A DNA stretch of 21,437 nucleotides from NCBI GenBank assembly GCA_964632365.1, contig CAZWDR010000047.1:1-21437 (forward strand). Direction: 5' to 3'. Within the stretch, counting starts at the first letter, position 1. Each line of letters begins with the position of its first letter. Below the pieces are notes generated by a model, which was not told the origin of the DNA, made no database searches, and saw nothing but the letters and a program-made list of their open reading frames with translations. The stretch comes from ZC4RG30 sp964632365. Its GTDB lineage: Bacteria > Pseudomonadota > Gammaproteobacteria > Steroidobacterales > Steroidobacteraceae. Of the stretch, positions 17,295 to 21,437 are shown one piece after another. The position numbers were made by a program, and so were the translations under genes.

Positions 17295-18110
17295 TCAGCC
17301 GGTCTGCCAGAACTCCCACCAGCGGTTCTGGCGCTGTTCGAGCGCGGGGGATTCATCCGGGAAGTTCTCGCGGAACACGCCCTCGGCATTGCTCGCGAGC
17401 TCGGTGTATCCCAGCCGGCCATAGCAGTGGATCATGATGCGCAGCGCGTCTTTCACCGCCGGGGCGCCATCGTAGAGCTCGATGGTCTGGTTCGCGCGGC
17501 GGGCGGCGGCCACCCAGGCCTCGCGGTCCATGTAGTGGCCGGCCACGCGCAGCTCGTAGTCGGCCAGCCGGTTGCGCAGGTAGATCATGCGGCGCTGCGC
17601 ATCGTGCGCGTAGGGGCTCTGCGGGAAACGCTCGACCACCGTGCGGAAGGATTCGAACGAGTCGCGCGCGGTCTGCGGCACCCGCTCGGCCAGATCGACG
17701 TTGAGCCAGCGCTCCATCGCCCAGGGCGTGCGCTCGAAATCGACCAGGCCGCGCAGGTAGTACGCATAATCGAGCCGTTCGTCGGCCGGGTTCTCGCGGA
17801 TGAAGGTGTCGGCCGCATCGCGCGCCGATTCCTTCTCGCCGAGCTTGTAGTACGCGTAGATGACATCCACCCGGCCACGGCGCGAATGCACCGTGAACGG
17901 ATAGCGCGCGTTGAGCGCCTCGAGGATGGCCACCGCCTCGGACCAGTCGCTGGCGCGCAGCGCACGCCGGCCCTGGTCATAGAGCGAGTCGGGGCCGAAG
18001 CGCGACAGGCGCTGCTGTGTGCCATCGGGTCCGCCTGCACAGCCGGCGAGGACCAGCGTGCCGAGGATCGCGGCGACGGTGCCGCGGAGCGAAACGGTCG
18101 GTCGGTGCAT
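17295..18110 (-). CDS. bamD: Outer-membrane assembly lipoprotein BamD
   Basis: BamD is the essential periplasmic lipoprotein of the BAM complex that inserts beta-barrels into the outer membrane. The 271-residue product begins with a short signal and a lipobox LAGC with C24. TPR-like helices follow, with SLYDQGRRALRASDWSEAV, IYAYYKLGEKESARDAADTF and FPQSPYAHDAQRRMIYLRNRL (split by turns) typical of the BamD/ComL family. The frame stays open far upstream, antisense to rluD, but the lipobox fixes the start at 18110. Only 18 bp separate this ATG from the divergent rluD ATG, so the mRNA probably has little or no leader. The divergent bamD/rluD pairing is shared with E. coli. Confidence 0.95.
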   Translation of the reverse strand: MHRPTVSLRGTVAAILGTLVLAGCAGGPDGTQQRLSRFGPDSLYDQGRRALRASDWSEAVAILEALNARYPFTVHSRRGRVDVIYAYYKLGEKESARDAADTFIRENPADERLDYAYYLRGLVDFERTPWAMERWLNVDLAERVPQTARDSFESFRTVVERFPQSPYAHDAQRRMIYLRNRLADYELRVAGHYMDREAWVAAARRANQTIELYDGAPAVKDALRIMIHCYGRLGYTELASNAEGVFRENFPDESPALEQRQNRWWEFWQTG

Positions 18111-18115
18111 CAAGG

Positions 18116-18122
18116 TAGTATA
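18116..18122. promoter_or_regulatory. Bidirectional -10 element between bamD and rluD
   Basis: The bases TAGTATA read as TAGTAT on the + strand (18116-18121) and TATACT on the minus strand (18122-18117), both good -10 hexamers. Starts about 7 nt downstream would fall at or next to the first base of each start codon (18110 for bamD, 18129 for rluD). I see no convincing -35 on either side. Confidence 0.45.
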
Positions 18123-18128
18123 GCGGGA

Positions 18129-19079
<951 letters not shown>

Positions 19080-19082
19080 GCG

Positions 19083-19784
19083 ATGCCGCCGCTCCCCTGC
19101 ATCACGCCGCAATGGCGCGTGGCCGCCGGCGTGCATGCGTGCTCGACGACGCGCGCGGCCGGTGACCTGGCCGATCCGGACACCGCGCTGCCCGGGTTGC
19201 CGGCGCCGCCGCGGTGGCTGCGCCAGGTCCATGGCATCGTCGTGGCCGACCTCGATGCGGACCTGGCCGCGATTCCCGTCGCCGACGCGGCGTTCACCAC
19301 GCGCGCCGGCGTGGTCTGCGCGGTGCGCACCGCCGACTGCCTGCCGGTGCTGTTCGCGGCGCGCGATGGCAGCGCGGTGGCGGCGGCCCACGCCGGGTGG
19401 CGGGGCCTCGCCGCGGGCGTGCTCGAGGCCACCATCGATGCGCTGCATGCCCGCTGCGGGGCCGGCCTCCAGTTGCAGGCCTGGCTGGGTCCGGCGATCG
19501 GTCCGGAGAATTTCCAGGTCGGACCCGAGGTGCGCGCCGCGTTCCTGGATGCCGACGCCGGCGCGGACGGGGCCTTCGCGCCGACGCCGCACGCAGACCG
19601 CTGGCTGTGCGACCTGTACCAGCTGGCCCGCCGGCGCCTGATCGCCGCAGGCGTGACCGACATCGCCGGGGGTGGCCTGTGCACCTATGCGGACGAGACC
19701 TCGTTCTTCTCCCACCGCCGCGACGTGCAGCACCGGGGTCTGGGCGCCACCGGTAGAATGGCGAGTTTCATATGGCGAACCTGA
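19083..19784 (+). CDS. pgeF: PgeF/YfiH (laccase-domain) purine nucleoside phosphorylase family protein
   Basis: The 233-residue protein belongs to the YfiH/PgeF (formerly polyphenol oxidase or DUF152) family. Members have been reported as zinc-dependent purine nucleoside phosphorylase/deaminases and, in E. coli, as peptidoglycan-editing factors. The probable metal ligands are H50 (RQVHG), C86 (RTADCLPVLF) and H103 (AHAGWRG). CTYADETSFFSHRRD near the end is also diagnostic. It starts 3 nt after the rluD stop, so the two are co-transcribed. Its last 13 nt overlap the transporter gene downstream. Confidence 0.93.
   Translation: MPPLPCITPQWRVAAGVHACSTTRAAGDLADPDTALPGLPAPPRWLRQVHGIVVADLDADLAAIPVADAAFTTRAGVVCAVRTADCLPVLFAARDGSAVAAAHAGWRGLAAGVLEATIDALHARCGAGLQLQAWLGPAIGPENFQVGPEVRAAFLDADAGADGAFAPTPHADRWLCDLYQLARRRLIAAGVTDIAGGGLCTYADETSFFSHRRDVQHRGLGATGRMASFIWRT
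19754..19759 (+). promoter_or_regulatory. Possible internal -10 element before the ZIP transporter gene
   Basis: TAGAAT lies inside the pgeF end, 12 nt before the transporter ATG, in the context TAGAATGGCGAG. It resembles the sucC -10 region but has no recognisable -35, so it may be chance. Confidence 0.2.
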
Positions 19785-20605
19785 GCACGCTTGGCTGGAT
19801 CGTGGGCTTCACGCTGCTGGGCGGCGTGATCGGCGTGCTGGTGGCGAGCCTGTTCCTGCTGGTGCCGAAACGCGCGCGCATCCGGGCGCTGCCGCAGATG
19901 GTCGCCTTCGCCACCGGCGCGTTGCTGGCCGCCGCGCTGCTGGGCCTGCTGCCCGAAGCCATCGAGATGGCCGGTCCCGATCAGCATGGCGCTGTCGGGC
20001 TGTCGCTGCTCGGCGGCATCGCGTTGTTCTTCATCCTCGAGAAGCTGGTGATCTGGCGTCACTGCCACGAGGATCATTGCGAGACGCATGCGCCGGCGCC
20101 GCTGCATGGCCATGGGCGCGACCACGATCACGACGCGGCGCACGACCCGGGGCGGGCAGCCTCCGGCACGATGATCCTGATCGGGGACACCATGCACAAC
20201 GTGCTCGACGGCGTGCTGATCGCCGCCGCATTCCTGATCGATGTGCGGCTGGGCGTCGTCACCGGCCTGGCCGTGCTGGCGCATGAGATCCCGAGCGAGG
20301 TGGGCAACTTCGCGGTGCTGCTCAATGGCGGCATGTCGCGCCGGCGTGCCTTCGGGTGGAACCTCGTCACGGCGCTGGGGGCCGTGGTGGGCGGCGTGCT
20401 GGGCTATTTCGCGCTGTCCGCGCTGACGCCCATCCTGCCCTATGCCCTGGCGGTGTCGGCGGCGAGCCTGCTCTATGTGGCCGTGGCCGACCTGATCCCG
20501 GGGCTGCACCGGCGCACCGGCGGCATCGACGGCCTGTGGCAGGTGGTGCTGATCGGCCTGGGGGTGGCGGTGGTCGTGCTCGTGGGGCATCTGGCGCCGC
20601 ACTGA
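19772..20605 (+). CDS. ZIP-family divalent metal transporter
   Basis: The 277-residue integral membrane protein has about seven to eight hydrophobic segments. A His/Asp-rich loop (about residues 97-124: HCHEDHCETH, HGHGRDHDHDAAHD) separates the third and fourth segments, as in ZIP transporters. The transport-site helices show HNVLDG (142-147) and HEIPSEVGNF (171-180). In many bacterial ZIPs the second motif has H or Q where this protein has S175, and D where it has N179, so metal preference may differ. Zn2+, Fe2+ or Mn2+ import is inferred from the family. GGCGAG 6 nt before the ATG is a weak ribosome-binding site, and the gene overlaps pgeF by 13 nt, implying coupling. It lies where E. coli has clpB directly after yfiH. 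Confidence 0.88.
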   Translation: MANLSTLGWIVGFTLLGGVIGVLVASLFLLVPKRARIRALPQMVAFATGALLAAALLGLLPEAIEMAGPDQHGAVGLSLLGGIALFFILEKLVIWRHCHEDHCETHAPAPLHGHGRDHDHDAAHDPGRAASGTMILIGDTMHNVLDGVLIAAAFLIDVRLGVVTGLAVLAHEIPSEVGNFAVLLNGGMSRRRAFGWNLVTALGAVVGGVLGYFALSALTPILPYALAVSAASLLYVAVADLIPGLHRRTGGIDGLWQVVLIGLGVAVVVLVGHLAPH

Positions 20606-20650
20606 GCGGGTGGATCCCCCGCCGGACGTGGGGCGGAATCCTCCGGGAAT

Positions 20651-20679
20651 ATTGAATCGCGCCGCGCCGGCCCCAGAAT
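20651..20679 (+). promoter_or_regulatory. clpB: Candidate sigma-32 heat-shock promoter of clpB
   Basis: ATTGAAT (20651-20657) and CCCCAGAAT (20671-20679) are 13 nt apart. They match the RpoH consensus CTTGAAA and CCCCATNT at five of seven and at the CCCCA core, with a normal spacer. clpB is a classic RpoH target. The start would be near 20685, almost at the ATG. Confidence 0.6.
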
Positions 20680-20686
20680 GGCCGCT

Positions 20687-21437
20687 ATGCGCAACGAACG
20701 ACTCACCAGCCGATTCCAGGAAGCCCTGGCCGATGCCCAGTCGCTGGCCGTGGGCCGCGACAACCAGATCATCGAGCCAGTCCATCTGCTGTTCGCACTG
20801 CTGGAACAGCAGGGCGGCACACTGCGCCCGCTGCTGGCAAAGACCGGCGCGAACGTGCCGAAGCTGCGCAGCGATCTTGCGGCGCTGCTCGACCGCCTGC
20901 CGAAGGTCGAAGGCACGCCTGGCGAGTTGCATGTCTCGCAGGATCTCTCGCGGCTGCTGAATGTCACCGACAAGCTGGCGCAGCAGCGCGGCGATGCCTA
21001 CATCTCCAGCGAGCTGTTCGCGCTGGCGGCGGCAGACGACCGCGGCGAGCTGGGGCGGGTGCTGAAGGGCGCCGGGGTCACGCGCGCGCAACTGGAACAG
21101 GCGATCAATGACGTGCGGGGTGGCGAGACCGTGGATGATCCGAATGCGGAGGACAGCCGCCAGGCGCTGTCGAAATACACCATCGACCTCACCGAGCGTG
21201 CCGCCAGCGGCAAGCTCGATCCGGTGATCGGCCGCGACGACGAGATCCGCCGCACCGTGCAGGTGCTGCAGCGGCGCACGAAGAACAACCCGGTGCTGAT
21301 CGGCGAGCCCGGTGTCGGCAAGACCGCGATCGTCGAAGGCCTCGCGCAGCGCATCGTCAATGGCGAGGTGCCCGAGGGCCTGAAGAACAAGAAGATCCTG
21401 TCGCTGGACATGGGTTCGCTGATCGCGGGCGCGAAGT
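20687..21437 (+). CDS. clpB: ClpB disaggregase, N-terminal part (runs off the window)
   Basis: ClpB is the AAA+ Hsp104-type unfoldase that rescues aggregated proteins together with DnaK. The first 250 codons are present and the window ends inside the gene. MRNERLTSRFQEALADAQSL aligns closely with my recollection of E. coli ClpB. The Clp N-domain fills about residues 1-145. The first nucleotide-binding domain begins with KYTIDLTERAASGKLDPVIG and carries Walker A GEPGVGKT, followed by VEGLAQRIVNGEVPEGL. An in-frame ATG at 20678 would add MAA, but the start at 20687 matches the family. No ribosome-binding site precedes it. I see no frameshift in the visible part. Confidence 0.97.
   Translation, partial: MRNERLTSRFQEALADAQSLAVGRDNQIIEPVHLLFALLEQQGGTLRPLLAKTGANVPKLRSDLAALLDRLPKVEGTPGELHVSQDLSRLLNVTDKLAQQRGDAYISSELFALAAADDRGELGRVLKGAGVTRAQLEQAINDVRGGETVDDPNAEDSRQALSKYTIDLTERAASGKLDPVIGRDDEIRRTVQVLQRRTKNNPVLIGEPGVGKTAIVEGLAQRIVNGEVPEGLKNKKILSLDMGSLIAGAK

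Noticed and set aside
20606..20622. GCGGG...CCCGC hairpin after the ZIP gene as a terminator
   Set aside because: The stem is only 5 bp and no T-tract follows; too weak to call.

Overview
The window comes from a very G+C-rich, Gram-negative chromosome, most likely a gammaproteobacterium near the Xanthomonadales/Nevskiales/Steroidobacterales. The evidence is a PilS/PilR pair, sucC-sucD, two very large TonB-dependent receptors with a FecI/FecR-type signalling pair, and a bamD / rluD-pgeF-...-clpB block that resembles the Escherichia coli order. This placement is inferred from gene content and protein style, not from a marker gene. I see no tRNA, rRNA, CRISPR array, transposase or prophage gene. 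Most of the window is ordinary core genome.

Layout. (1) 1-1431: the 5' end of a leftward gene with a twin-arginine signal, probably an exported amidohydrolase, divergent from a secreted SMP-30/gluconolactonase-type enzyme. The 341-bp gap between them carries a long inverted repeat. (2) 1438-4478: leftward pilS-pilR. (3) 4599-8828: rightward sucC-sucD-nadE, an apparent operon divergent from pilS. SucD has a 150-residue Lys/Arg/Ala-rich, histone H1-like C-terminal tail after a complete catalytic core. (4) 8825-13537: a leftward ECF sigma factor, FecR-type anti-sigma regulator and STN-domain TonB receptor, all tightly coupled; this is the classical cell-surface-signalling arrangement. (5) 13734-17096: a second, divergent TonB receptor without an STN domain. 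(6) 17097-17294: a convergent spacer packed with three consecutive stem-loops, one of them a good intrinsic terminator for bamD. (7) 17295-21437: bamD leftward, then rightward rluD, pgeF, a ZIP-family metal transporter and the start of clpB.

How the genes may work together. PilS/PilR controls type IV pilin transcription, although pilA is not in view. SucCD carries out the succinyl-CoA step of the TCA cycle, and NadE makes NAD+ using glutamine. The sigma/FecR/STN-receptor set should sense an outer-membrane substrate and activate uptake genes, possibly including the divergent receptor. BamD serves outer-membrane protein assembly, which both large receptors need. RluD, PgeF and ClpB are housekeeping proteins for ribosome maturation, nucleoside/peptidoglycan quality control and disaggregation.

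Main points for a second look: the histone-like tail on SucD; the 18-bp bamD/rluD divergent start region with a -10 element readable on both strands and apparently leaderless starts; the stacked hairpins at 17121-17270; the inverted repeat at 328-399; the dyad between pilS and sucC; convergent genes whose stop codons touch or overlap; and the ZIP transporter lying between pgeF and clpB. I did not find a wholly new multi-gene system. The SucD tail is the most unusual coding feature.
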